This document shows, piece after piece, positions 1 through 11,900 of a stretch of 64,000 bases of DNA. This stretch comes from Polytrichum commune. Its lineage: Eukaryota > Streptophyta > Polytrichopsida > Polytrichales > Polytrichaceae. The notes under the pieces were generated by a model. That model searched no databases, was not told the origin of the DNA, and worked only from the letters and a program-made list of their open reading frames with translations. Position numbers and translations under genes: made by a program. The number at the start of each line of letters is the position of its first letter. Position 1 is the stretch's first letter. Location of the stretch: NCBI GenBank assembly GCA_950295325.1, contig OX485804.1, positions 13,640,001 through 13,704,000 of the forward strand. The letters are read 5' to 3'.

Positions 1-1780
1 AAAGATGGTAGTTTCTCCAACTTGGCGGAAAATGTTTGGAAGTACCAATGAAAATAAATCTTAAAGAATCACGAAGTGAAAGGGGACTTTCAGCGGGATC
101 ATTGGAACAAGGGGTGAAGTGCTAACGTTTAAGTAGTGAAGAGACTTGGAAGACGAACCCTATTCCTCAAGTAACATTGTACTCGGGATGCAAGGATTAG
201 CCTATCAAAATGATATGAATAAAGTATAATATGGTGGATAGAATAGGCCATAATGACTGTAAAGTCAATTCAATTAAAGAAAGGGAAACCAAACAAAAGA
301 ATTACCAATAACCATACCAACTCAAAAAGAGAAGAAATCCAAACAAGAGAAGTGATGAGATGTACCGCAATTACACAAATAGAAACATCTAGCTCATTAA
401 CATTTGGAATAAAAACACATGAAGTCAAGGATTAGAGAATACCAAACTATTAAGGAATCGAAACCTCAAGGTAATCTGAACATAATGGATGAAGTCAAGT
501 TGGAAAGGACGGAAGCCATCAATCGAGAATAAGGGGTACAAAGAAAAGGATGCCCATGAAAAAGCGTCAAGTAGACCAAATCATGCTTCATCTTGTCTAT
601 ACCTTATGAACTAAGATATTGTCTCGCAACAACCTAATATAGATGAGGTGTAAACAAATAGGATAACACTCAAACCATGATGATAAAGAGATTGAAGTTG
701 TAACTAGGCATAATTGAAGTCGAATGTATGTATAGAGGTTTAGCCATTCAAACCATGAAAAGATGGGAATAATTTCATATGATGATTAGAGCTAGGAATG
801 AATTTACGTCCAAAAACTCTTAACCTTGACAATAAGATTTAGGGGAACATGAACTTAGAAATCTAGGACACTTACTCCTTGAGGAAATCATGAAAACTTG
901 AGAAAGGAATGTTATGCAAAAACTAAACATCAATGATAATTGCATATGACCACCTTCGTCAAAAAGAAAAATATATAGCATTCTAATTTTAGTAGGAGTA
1001 ATGTTTATGTAAGCCGGTCAGTAGCACCGTCTTAGGCTGAGGGTCAAAGGTGACCTCAACAAAACACTCAATAATATGGAGATGAAGCAATTAGCACAAA
1101 AACCGGAGTCCTGATTTAAGTACAATTTGTGCCACAACCTATGGCAGATGAGCATGAGTTGTCATTGCATCGACATTGATAGGAAAGAATTTTTGCAAGG
1201 TCCTAGTATGTGTTTTATGGTGTTCTAGGTCAATGTCCATTGCCTAATACACAACAGTGGGAAGGCCTACATGGGGTCCATGCTTGCCTCACATGTTTGT
1301 TAACATAGTTTGGGTTAACATAAGTTTAGGATCTAATAGTATATTTTTATGCATTTTTATGTTGGATACATACATGTCCATGTGCTTAGTTGCATATTGA
1401 CATGCCCATGACATGTGTTGTCTCTCATTTTTATCTTTGTATGAGCCCAAAATGAGTGCTCATATTTGTTTTATGTTTAGAATTCAATTAGAAGTGCATT
1501 TGGAGTGTTATTGAAACAATCAAAAGTATAAAAAGAGTGAGGCTTGGTGTGGTTTATGTTTTAGGCTTTAAGCCATTTTGTGTGGTTAAGTAGAAGCTTA
1601 ATGATATTAGGGAGTGTTGTGATTAAGTGAGTAGTGTTTGAGGAAGCAAGGGTAAGGTCCTTTGATTTAAATGTTTGAATTAGAACATGCTCTTGTTGGT
1701 TTAAAGGGTGAAGGTTAGTGGATAGGATAAGGTCCTACTAGGTAGGAGAATGTAAAGGGGTTTGTGGCCTTGGGTGCCCT

Positions 1781-1861
1781 CCCCTCCTCCTCCTCTCCCT
1801 TCCTCCTCCTCTCCTCTCTTCATTCTCTCTTCTCCTTCTCTCTCTCTCTCTCTCCTCTCTA
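1781..1861 (+). repeat. Polypyrimidine (CT/CCT)n tract
   Basis: About 80 bases of almost pure C and T, ending in an eight- to nine-unit CT run. It is a low-complexity tract and may be length-polymorphic. No gene start follows it. Confidence 0.9.
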
Positions 1862-2024
1862 GGATTTTGGAGCTGTTAGAGCTAAAAAAATAGTGTAATT
1901 AGGAAGGGGGTATTAGGTAAATTAGTGGAATTAAGTAGGAAGATTAGATAGGGGGCCTTGGGTAATTAGGGGAATTAGGTGGAGGATTAGTGGGGGGTTA
2001 GTTTGAAAGTTCTCGCATACTGTT

Positions 2025-2640
2025 ACAAGGTTGTTGGGTTACTACCGAAGCTCTGGCTTAATGTTGAGAGTGCTAGACTTACAGCCGAGGTCCTGGTTTA
2101 GGATTGAGGTTGCTGACTATGTTACCAAGGCTGTTGGACTTACAGCCGAGGTTCTGGTTCAATAGTGAGGTTGCTGACTCTGTTAACGAGGCTGCTGGGG
2201 TTGCTACTAAAGCTCTGGCTTAATGTTGAGACTGTTGGACTTACAGCCGAGGTTCTGGTTCAAGATTGAGGTTGCTGACTATGTTACCAAGGCTGCTGGA
2301 CTTACAGCCGAAACTCTAGCTTAGGATTGAGGTTGCTGACTCTGTTACCAAGGCTACGGACTTACAGCCGAGGTTCTGGTTCAATATTGAGGTTGCTGAC
2401 TCTGTTAACGAGGTTGTTGGGGTTGCTACCGAAGCTTTGGCTTAATGTTGAGACTGCTGGACTTACAACCGAGGTTCTGGTTCAAGATCGAGGTTGCTGA
2501 CTCTGTTAACAAGGCTGTTGGGGTTGCTACTGAAGCTCTGGCTTAATGTCGAGACTGCTGGACTTACAGCCGAAGCTCTGGCTTAATGTTGAGGCTGCTG
2601 GACTTACAACCGATGCTCTGGCATAATATTGGGGGTGTTG
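2025..2640 (+). repeat. Degenerate minisatellite array
   Basis: The phrases CTTACAGCCGAGGTTCTGG, GAGGTTGCTGACTCTGTTA and GGTTGCTACCGAAGCTCTGG recur many times in varying order, giving interleaved units of roughly 55 to 105 bases. Copies differ by scattered substitutions. No coding frame runs through the array. Confidence 0.85.
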
Positions 2641-5050
2641 ACTTTGCTAAGAGGTTGTTGGATTCACAGTTGGAGGTCCCAGCTACGGTAGTTGAGGCAC
2701 GGAGCTTACTTAGTGCTCGGCCTTGAGTGACTGGGATAGATGACTCGGGAAGTACCGTTATAATATAAAGGGGGAATCCCATGGGTTACATTAGACTCGA
2801 AAGAGTTAGTTACCTAGGTTAGCATTTCATATTAGTTTAGATGATTAGTTCATTAGCAAGCTAGGAGTACTTTAGGATTGTGATGATTGGGAAGAGCGTT
2901 TATTAACGCTTGTAAGATTATCGTGGAATGGATTGGTGTGCAATTATGGATGGGAAATGTCATGGGATCACACTAGTTTGGTCAAATGGAGTTGTGGAAA
3001 TATGAATGTGATACCCATTCCCTCACCCGGACTAGGACGCTTAAGGGTGGGAGGTTTGGCCTCACACTTTGCATGGACACAATTAAGTTGTGTATTTCTC
3101 TTATTCTCCTTGATTCCGGTTTTGCATATTATTGCTTTCTAAAATTTCAACATATATCCTTTATAATTATCAACATTTTTGTGTCACATTCCTTATAAAA
3201 AAATCATTTCACTCCCTTGCAATTTTAATTATTTATAGTAAAAATAGCCCTCTACATCGGTACATTTTAGATATTTCATTAGAAATTCCATTTTGATTCA
3301 ATTACATTGAGTGTAATGGCACTTTAAATGACTAAACTAACAAAATAATCAACACAAGCCCAAAATGATTCTTCTAAGTACCCAAACTCACCAATGTATC
3401 AGGATCATATGTGATTATAAGTTTTTTTGGAGGTTTTATGAAAAATCTAAGCATTTTGTATGTGATGCATTAAACAAAATCATGGAAATAATCCCTAGGG
3501 GTGGACTCTTCTTCGAAACCTAAATCTTTTGAACCTTCATTCATTTTTCATTAGGCTTAATCTCCACACTTATTGTTCATTATTGTTTTCTCAGTCATGT
3601 GTGATTCTGTCCTATATGACGATTTCTATCACTTTAATTTCATACCTACTTATACAGTGTTGAAGCTCTTTAGCTTTTGTGATAGTCTTTTTCTTTGGCA
3701 ATCGTCTTTTGTATCTTGGCAATAGTCTTTCAATGGATTATCATCTTATTAGGGTTAGTATCTTCTTCCTTCATTAAAGTAATCATTTAATGTCATCAAT
3801 CGTAATTCAAATTTCATTGCTCAAAAGATGAATTCCTTCTCTTATTTCCTTTTATCATTTTCCTATAAACTAAACTCATTCATGAATTATCACACATATA
3901 GCATCTCAAACTGCAATCTATGCACATATTAAAATAAACATATATATATATAGTATTCTTCACTAACACAAATCTCAATTAGCTTAATCTTTATCACGTT
4001 AGTGCATTAAGTATAATATTTCATGAAATTCATAATTTAGTCTCTAGGCTTAAGGACTATGGACTTGCATCCCCATCTATCAACAACCCTAATATTTTTA
4101 ATTTTTTAGTTTTTTCCCCTTTCTACATTGTAACTCATTGTATCGTTTATTATGAAGGCTACAATTTTTTCATTTATGCTAATCCTCTCAGTGTTCCACT
4201 CACTGTCATGCTAACTACCTTCTAATGTCCTCACCTCACACAAGCCATTGGTAGTCTCTCATGGCTATGGCCTTTCTCATGCTTTCATAGTCTAACTCCC
4301 TAACTAAGATCCATGGCTTCCTTTATTAGGAACTTGAGACTATTGCCTCATTTTCTCAATGTAAAGTTCACACCTGATTATTGCTAACATCTAAAAAATT
4401 TGTATCACTCTTCGTTGATTCATTTCTTCCATCACATCCTTTAACTTTAGATTTCCATAGACATTCTCTATTTCATTTATGATTTAGTCTTTCAATCACA
4501 TGTTTTATCACTAGCAGTTCTTTCACTTAAGTTACACTTTGATTGTCACAATATTTATTAAGAACATTCATGCATTCAAAATCAATTTCGTTCACTCATT
4601 TTGCTTTTGATATTTCAAGTAATTTAGTTCAACTATGCGGGTGATATTTTGATTATGCAACCACTTCAGTTTACTCTCGCCTCAACAATACCCCTTCTTA
4701 CTCACGTTAGTTTCTACGTGTTATAGAGAGTCCATCCCTTGGGGAATCTTCTCAAAATAGCAAGTACATTAATATATTAATGCAATTGATTACATGGCAA
4801 CATCAAGTGATTCATACATTACTAATTAGTGTTGGGTGCAAGGACAATAAAGTGGACGACTCTTGATCCATGCATAGGTTTAAGTGGATTTTATTCAAAT
4901 TATGTACTAACTTTGAATTTTGTTTAAATTATATGTAAAACATTTTGAAAGCATAATGATGTATGAATCCAAGTAATTTATGTTGACACAACTATCTCAT
5001 AAAAGTGTACATAATTTAGAAGACGGCGCAAGTGGTGTGCAAATGGTGAT

Positions 5051-5060
5051 ATTAAGAAAA
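5051..5060. repeat. Target-site duplication, left copy (ATTAAGAAAA)
   Basis: This 10-bp sequence is repeated perfectly, in the same orientation, at 19758-19767. It sits immediately outside the matching inverted termini. MULEs typically create 8- to 11-bp duplications. Confidence 0.9.
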
Positions 5061-5086
5061 CAGGAATGCTACGATGTGAGCGGTGG
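5061..5086 (+). repeat. MULE left terminal inverted repeat
   Basis: Pairs with the reverse complement of 19732-19757. The inner 19 positions match except for two bases (GCTACNNTGTGAGCGGTGG), and the outer seven match at only three positions (the first two bases and one other). A GTGAGCAG copy follows at 5095-5102. Confidence 0.88.
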
Positions 5087-5290
5087 CAAATCTCGTGAGC
5101 AGAAAATCGAAATTTAAAACTCCATTTAACGAAAGTTAGGACCCCTATGACCGTGGATTTTGCACATATTTCAAGTTTAATTTTGGAATTATGAGGCCGA
5201 TATTTATGGAGTGCCTAATTTTTAGGACCAAAAGTTTCTAAAAATTACCAACGAGGCCCTATGGCCGTGGGAAAATTCAGTGTGGTTGAG

Positions 5291-5830
5291 AAGATGGTGG
5301 ACCTATGGGAAGAGGCCTCGGATCCGAGGCCTCTTAGTTGTGGGTAGCTTATGCTTGAAAATCAAAATGTTATGTATATTTGAGTTGGCTACTTGTCTTT
5401 GCATTCGGCCATTTCTTGTATGTGTAGTGCATGAGGAGGACCTATAGGAAGAGGCCTCGGATCCGAGGCCTCTTAGTTGTGGGTAGCTTATGCTTGAAAA
5501 TCAAAATGTTATGTATATTTGAGTTGGCTACTTGTCTTTGCATTTGGCCATTTCTTGTATGTTCTAGCATGAGGCGGACCTATAGGAAGAGGCCTCGGAA
5601 CCGAGGCCTCTTAGTTGTGGGTAGGGTGTGCTTGAAAATCAAAATGTTATGTATATTTGAGTTGGCTACTTGTGTTTGCATTTGGCCATTTCTTGTATGT
5701 TCTAGCATGAGGAGGAGGTTTGGAAAGAGGCCTCGGATCCGAGGCCTCTTTTTTGTGGGTAGGATATGCTTGAGAAATCAAAATGTTATGTGTATTTGGT
5801 TTGGCTACTTGTCTTTAGATTGTCTACTAG
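5291..5830 (+). repeat. Four tandem ~138-bp units, each with a 26-bp palindrome
   Basis: Four units with a 138-139 bp period. Each centres on a palindrome with arms AAGAGGCC and core CCTCGGATCCGAGG, at 5310-5335, 5449-5474, 5587-5612 (centre mutated to AACC) and 5725-5750. The intervening DNA (GTTGTGGGTAG, ATCAAAATGTTATGT, TTGGCTACTTGT) is nearly identical between units. The array lies close to the left end of the transposon and downstream of the minus-strand gene. A 153-codon frame at 5431-5892 merely reads through the repeats. Confidence 0.93.
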
Positions 5831-5954
5831 TTGACGACCACAAAAGTGTAGTGTTATTTGAGAACAACGACAAGATGCATTCAACAAGATAATTGGAATA
5901 TTGAAAACCACACCACACTTTATAAATCCAAATACCAATCAATCAAACCAAAAA

Positions 5955-8900
5955 TCAATCAACAATGACGTTGTCACTACTAGATTCCCTACTTCCAAAG
6001 ATACTCCCCTCATGGCCGCCCTCATCTGAAGAGGAATCTAAGGTATGGCATTCATTATCCACCTCTGCAAGAACATCGAAGAAGTCTAAGGCACGGGGGT
6101 CATAACGTGGAGACGGGGTACTAGCTTTGCTAGGAGAAGGTTGTGCCGCTAGTACCATCGCCATATCATGGGCATAGATTGGCAAAGAGAATCCCTTGGT
6201 AGGCGTACCAAACACATCCGCTCCAAGGCCAAGTCTGAAAACAAGCATGAAAATTGTAAGAAAAAGGATGGAAAATGTAAAAGCTAAGTGGACAAGGAAA
6301 AGAAGCAACTTAGAAGGTCATCATACTCACTTACTGCGAGGACTTTGGCCTCGATCGCTTCAAGGCCGGTGGCCTCTTCTGCGTGCCTTGTGAAGCCTGC
6401 GTGGAAGCAACAACAATGGATGGAGCCTTCACCGCAGGCTTAACACTCTTAAGTGGCTTAAGGACACGGTTGAAGGTGTCCTCGTCCTCCTCAAGAGCAA
6501 CAATATGGCGCCCAAGCTGCTTGCATGTATGGATAGAAGTCCCTGTTGCGGAGGAAATGTTAGCAAAGGAAAAAAAAAAAAAAAAAAAAACTTAGAAATT
6601 GAAAACTTGGATATGATGGCAAGTGAAGTAGGACATACCAACGCCCGCATTAACGTCCACCACAACCTGTCCAATGTCCGTAGTGGCCATTATCAAGGAG
6701 GACATGAAAGAAATATCTTTCTCCCGGGGACCACGCCAAGCTTTGGAGCCGTCCATGAGAGGAGTTACAGTATAATTCATAATCGCATCATCCATATCGA
6801 GCTCAATGCCAAGAGCCTTGAGCTCATTGGCATCGCGAAGGCGGAATGACGAGTGCCGGGGCCGCTTATCAAGGTCGGATCCAATTGTTTTGGTGGCACG
6901 AACAAGTAAGACAACCTGGAAGAGGTTGGTGGTCTTGTCCACATGTTTAGGTGAATGAAGGCGAAGACGGTTGACTCCCAGCCACTCCTTAAAGATCGTG
7001 AACCCAAAAGCAGCGAAGTGGTCTTGAATGCTCTCCTTGAAATCACCATTGTCATCTGCATGAAAGAGGAGGAGAGCTCCATCGTCATGCAGGATCTCAT
7101 CCGCAAAATCGAAGAGCTCACCTAGAAAATCGGTATCCAATGCATTCCAGGAAGGTACACTATAGGAAGGATCGGAGACATTGGGTACAGGCAGGTTCTC
7201 CGGGATGTCGGCAATGACAAGATCAGCCATGCCCACATCTAACCTCGCAACGCCTAGAGCTCTCCGCGGATAGGAGGGTGGAAGAGAAAGAATGAAGTTG
7301 GAAACCTCCTGAAAATGATGACGTTGATGAAGGATAGAGGCATTCAAGATGCATTCTAAAACAACGGGAGGACGCCTAGAAGATGAAAGAATGGGCGGAG
7401 GAGGTGGCCTGGATAGAGTAGGAACTTCACTAAGAGATGGAGTAGATGCAACTGCCGCCTCAGGTGAAGCAGGGGGAGGGGGATCATCCTCCACAGTCTT
7501 GAGCTTCCTCGCGCGCTTCTTGAGTGATGATTCGTCTTGAGTTGCACGCTTCCTCCTCTTGGACTTCTGTGTGTTGGCCTCATCGACAGTCGCAACAACC
7601 TCATCCGCCTCCGGAAGTTGACTGTCAAGGAGAACAACCTCATCGCTTTGAGCAGGAGGCAGGGAAGGTTCTCCACCGGAGAGCCGAATCTTCAACTCCG
7701 CCTCCTCATCCGGTTGCCACGTCCTCTTACATTCCAAGTACCAACAACACTCGCGGAGATGCGGGAGGGAGAAGTTGCGCTTTTGAGCCGGGGAAAATAT
7801 GAAGGTAGGTGAAGAGGAATCAGACCATGCATCAAGAAACGGAGGGAGCTTCTTCAAAGCCTTCTTCTTGAAGAGCTCATGCTTGATGTACCTTGACAAC
7901 GAAGGAGTGAGGCCAATTAGCAACTTAGAAAACAAATGGTTTGAAATAAATGAGGTGAACACAAGATTTTCCAACTAACGTACCTACAGATTAAGCGCTT
8001 GACAATGTTGTTAGCGCCTTTGACATCCTTCCACCACGTCCCCTTTCCGTATATATCTGACCCTGAGAAGTGACCAATGAACGCCTTATCCCAGAGACAG
8101 ATTCGCCACTTCTCCAAGTAATCCGGCAATGAATCAACTTCCACGTCTCCGTCAAGCCCACCCAAGGCATTAAGTATATCGGGTAACTCCTTGACCGCGG
8201 CATCCTCTAGCTGTGGATAAATTCAAGGCCAAGATAAGAATTGGCACAAAAGGAAGAGTTGAAAGGTAAGGATGGATAAGGAGTATAGACGTACCCCTGC
8301 CCAAAACGTAGCTTTATTGAGCCAAGGTTTCAAGGTGTCCTCGCTTGCAGGACTTTTGGGAAACCGGATAGCTTCATGATTGAAACTTCCACTGTTCCAC
8401 CACTTTAACCAACGGACTTTATACTCTGGCTCCACTGCAACTGTGGCAATAAGTTGCAATTTCTCCAATGTCATCTCAATCTTTTGAGAATGGTGGGCGC
8501 TATAATGCCTAGTAATCTGAAACACTTGCAATAAAAAAAAAAACGAAGTAAATTTAAGAATATATTCTTAGAAAGTGCTGCAAAGAATGCTAGCAGTAAG
8601 CCCTCACTTGAGACCTCTCCCATAAGCACATTCAAATCAAATCTATTTCAACTAAAAACTAACCTCTTAGGCCCCCTTCAAACCTCTCTGGTTAGCACCC
8701 TAACCAGAAATTTCTCAAAATACAACCATACAAGCCCTCACAATAGCCCTCAACAATAAGCTAAATCAAATCGATTTCAACAAAATGAATACCTCTAAGC
8801 CCCCCTAAGCCCTCCCCCACAAGCACCTTAGCTAGAAAATGCGAAAAAAAACCATCCCAGCCCTCACGTTAGCCCTCACCTCAGACCAAATTGAAGCAAA

Positions 8901-11900
8901 AAAAAATAACATGAGAGGTCCCCAAAGTGGCTACCCTGGGGCTGTCGGATCCGATAGAGGCCCAGGGCCCTCCCTTTGGAGCTCTCCCACTAGCACCTTA
9001 ACCAGAAATTCAAAAATTAAAACCATACAAGCCCTCACATCAACCCTCATTCATAACCAAAATCAAATCAATTTCAACTAAAAACAAGCCTCTAAGCCCC
9101 CCTTCAAACCTCTCTCATTAGCCCCCTAACCAGAAATTCAAAAATTAAAACCATACAAGCCCTTACCTCAACCCTCATCCATAACCAAAATCAAATCAAT
9201 TTCAACAAATTCGAAGCCTCTAAGCGCCCCTTCAAAGCTCTCTCATTAGCCCCCCAACCTGAAATTTCACAAAATACAACCATACAAGCCCTCACAATAG
9301 CCCTCAACAATAAAGACCTTTCCCATAAGGACATTCAAATTTAATTCAACCAAAACGTACCTCCTCTAGGAACTGTTTTCCAAGGGCGGGGTTTGCGATT
9401 GATTATTGTTTGTTAAACTTGTGCCCAAGTTCCTCAGTCGTCTTCTTAATCACAGCATCCAATACCTCACCCAACTTGTTCCCAGATTGCTCCTCTGGAG
9501 GAACTTCCTCTTTGTAGATTTGGGTTGCCTCATCTACCGCATCGGCTATCTCTTGCTGAACATATATTCAAAATTGTAAGATCATGATTAAGAGTAATGA
9601 ATGCGAAGTAGAAGGTTGAGGAATTTGGAGTGACTTACATTGAAAATGAAGGATACCATAAGGTCTTGGGTCAGCGGGTACCAAAGGCTCTTGGGGCCTC
9701 TACTCTTGCACGCTTGGAATTGCTCCTCCGTCAATAATGGCTGGTAGTAGCTAAGATCATACGAATCGTATTTTTGAATGCGGTGTAGAGTGTGTACGAG
9801 GCTAGTTTTAACGTGAGCGGTCTGGTTAGCCCTATTGCGGTTGAGACAAATGCCATTAGATGCCAATAAAAAAATGAAAGAAAAAACGATTTGAAAAACT
9901 AACATACTTACTTGTTGATGTCGTGCATTGCGTTAAGGACATCCCCACGCCCACCCGTTGTGTTGAGGACAACACATTCTGGGCAACCATGCTTCTCATA
10001 CCAAAGTGCATCGTCCTTGTGATCTGATTCGATATACTCCTTCCACGCAAGCAAGCGGTGGTTACCATCATACACGAAGAACATACATCCACTAAGGCTC
10101 ATCAAGTCCTTATCCGCGCGTAGAAAAGACTTAAACTTATCATTTTCTGCAACCCAAAGCTCTTCCCATTCACGCCTGTCTTTCGCAAAAATGAATCGAT
10201 TATCTCCAGACTCATTTGTAGTAGACACGTACAAAGTGGCAGACCCAGTTCGGTATCCAAATTGAAATGCCGCCATGAACTTTGTAACGTCGCTGCGGAG
10301 GGTTGGGCGAACCAATGGCATGTGAATCAACCTGCAGAGGGGGATTCTCATAGAGGACTTTTCTACCGGTTGTATCCTCATCCCTCAACAACTGAGAAGC
10401 TATCTTTTTTTAAATTGTGGCGAATCCGATACTCCATTGCACGAACACCGACATCCGATTCTGCAGGTGAGACGCAGAGTGGCATCCCGGATGTATAGGG
10501 TTCGCTACTACCTGGTGTAAGCCCAATATTTTTAGCAAGTGACAACGGAGACCCTTGTTCCTTATGCTCCTCAACACTAAGGGATGACTTAGCACCATTG
10601 CGAACCCCAACATCCAAAGACTCTCCATCCCCCACCATCTCAATGATCTCCTGAGAAGCAATTAGTTACAAAGGTGAGGACCAGCCAAATGAACAAAATA
10701 TGCATAAGAATGACCACTTTAAAAGGTTCCGAAGTGGGAACCCATTTGACCTCTCCCAAAAGCAAAGTCAAATAATTTGCAACTAAAACAAACCTCTCAA
10801 GCCATCACTTCAGCCCGCTCCCACTAGCACACTAGTTAGAAAAAAAAAAAAAAAAACCATACCCGCCCTCACCCATAAGCAAAGGCAAATCAATTTCAAC
10901 CAAAGCAAACCTCTAAGCCCCCCTTCAAAGCTCTTCCACTAGCACCTTAACCAGAAATTCCAGAAAAAAAACCCATCCAAGCCCTCACATCTGCCCGAGC
11001 CCATAAGCTAAATCAAATCTATTTCAACAAAAAGAAAACCTCAAAGCCCCCCTAAGCCCTCTCCCACTAGCCCCCTAACCAGAAAATTCACGAAATAAAA
11101 CAAAACAAGCCCACACATCAGCCCTTTCTCAAAGCAAAATCAAATCAATTTCAACTAAAAACTAACCTCTTAGGCCCCCTTCAAACCTCTCTCATTAGCA
11201 CCCTAACCCGAGATTTCACAAAATACAACCCAAAAAGCCCTCACAATAGCCTTCAACCATAAGCAAAATCAAATCAAATTCAACAAACACCAAACTTCTA
11301 AGCCCCCTAAGCCCTCTCCTACAAGCACATTAGCTAGAAAATTTGGAAAAAAAACCATACAAGCCCTCACCTCAGCCCTCACCTGAGACCAAATTGAAAA
11401 TAAATAAATAAATTGAGAGGTCCCCAAGATGGCTTCCAATGGGCTGTCGGATCCGAAAGAGGCCTAGGGCCCTCCCTTTGGAGCTCTCCCACAAGCACCT
11501 TAGCTAGAAAATTCAGAATTTAAAACCATACAAGCCCTCACCTCAGCCCTCATCCATACCAAATTGAAGCAAAAAAAAATATCGTGAGAGGTCCCCAAGG
11601 TGGCCACCAATTGGCTGTCGGATCCGACAGAGCCCTGGTCCAGCAGTGCCTGGGAGTGATTCCAGGGACTGCCAAGGTTCAAACAGGCATAACGTCGTCA
11701 ATACTTGTCTGAATGAATCAAGTGAGGGGTCCATCGGCATCTACGTGAAGCGTAGATGAAGATGGAGTGGTTGGTTGTTCAAATCAGACATAATACAAGA
11801 AAGTTATGATGGTCTGAAGCTGCTGGGTCCCCAAGATGGCTTCCAATGGGCTGTCGGATCCGACAGAGGCCTAGGGCCTTCCCTTTGGAGCTCTCCCACA

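Larger units (their letters stand above)
1..5050. other. Gene-poor DNA left of the large transposon
   Basis: No open frame here resembles a known protein and the short frames look like chance. The stretch contains a pyrimidine tract (1781-1861), a degenerate minisatellite (about 2025-2640) and AT-rich filler. Parts of 1280-3200 have the look of an old LTR or other repeat, but I could not find paired LTRs, a primer-binding site or coding motifs, so I make no class call. No tRNA or rRNA was recognised. Confidence 0.5.

Noticed and set aside
1290..3200. Possible solo LTR beginning TGTTAACA
   Set aside because: No matching terminus, target duplication, primer-binding site or second LTR could be found.
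5431..5892. 153-codon open frame with three repeated peptide units
   Set aside because: It simply reads through the 138-bp tandem repeats, whose length is a multiple of three. There is no known domain, and the palindromes are a better explanation for conservation.
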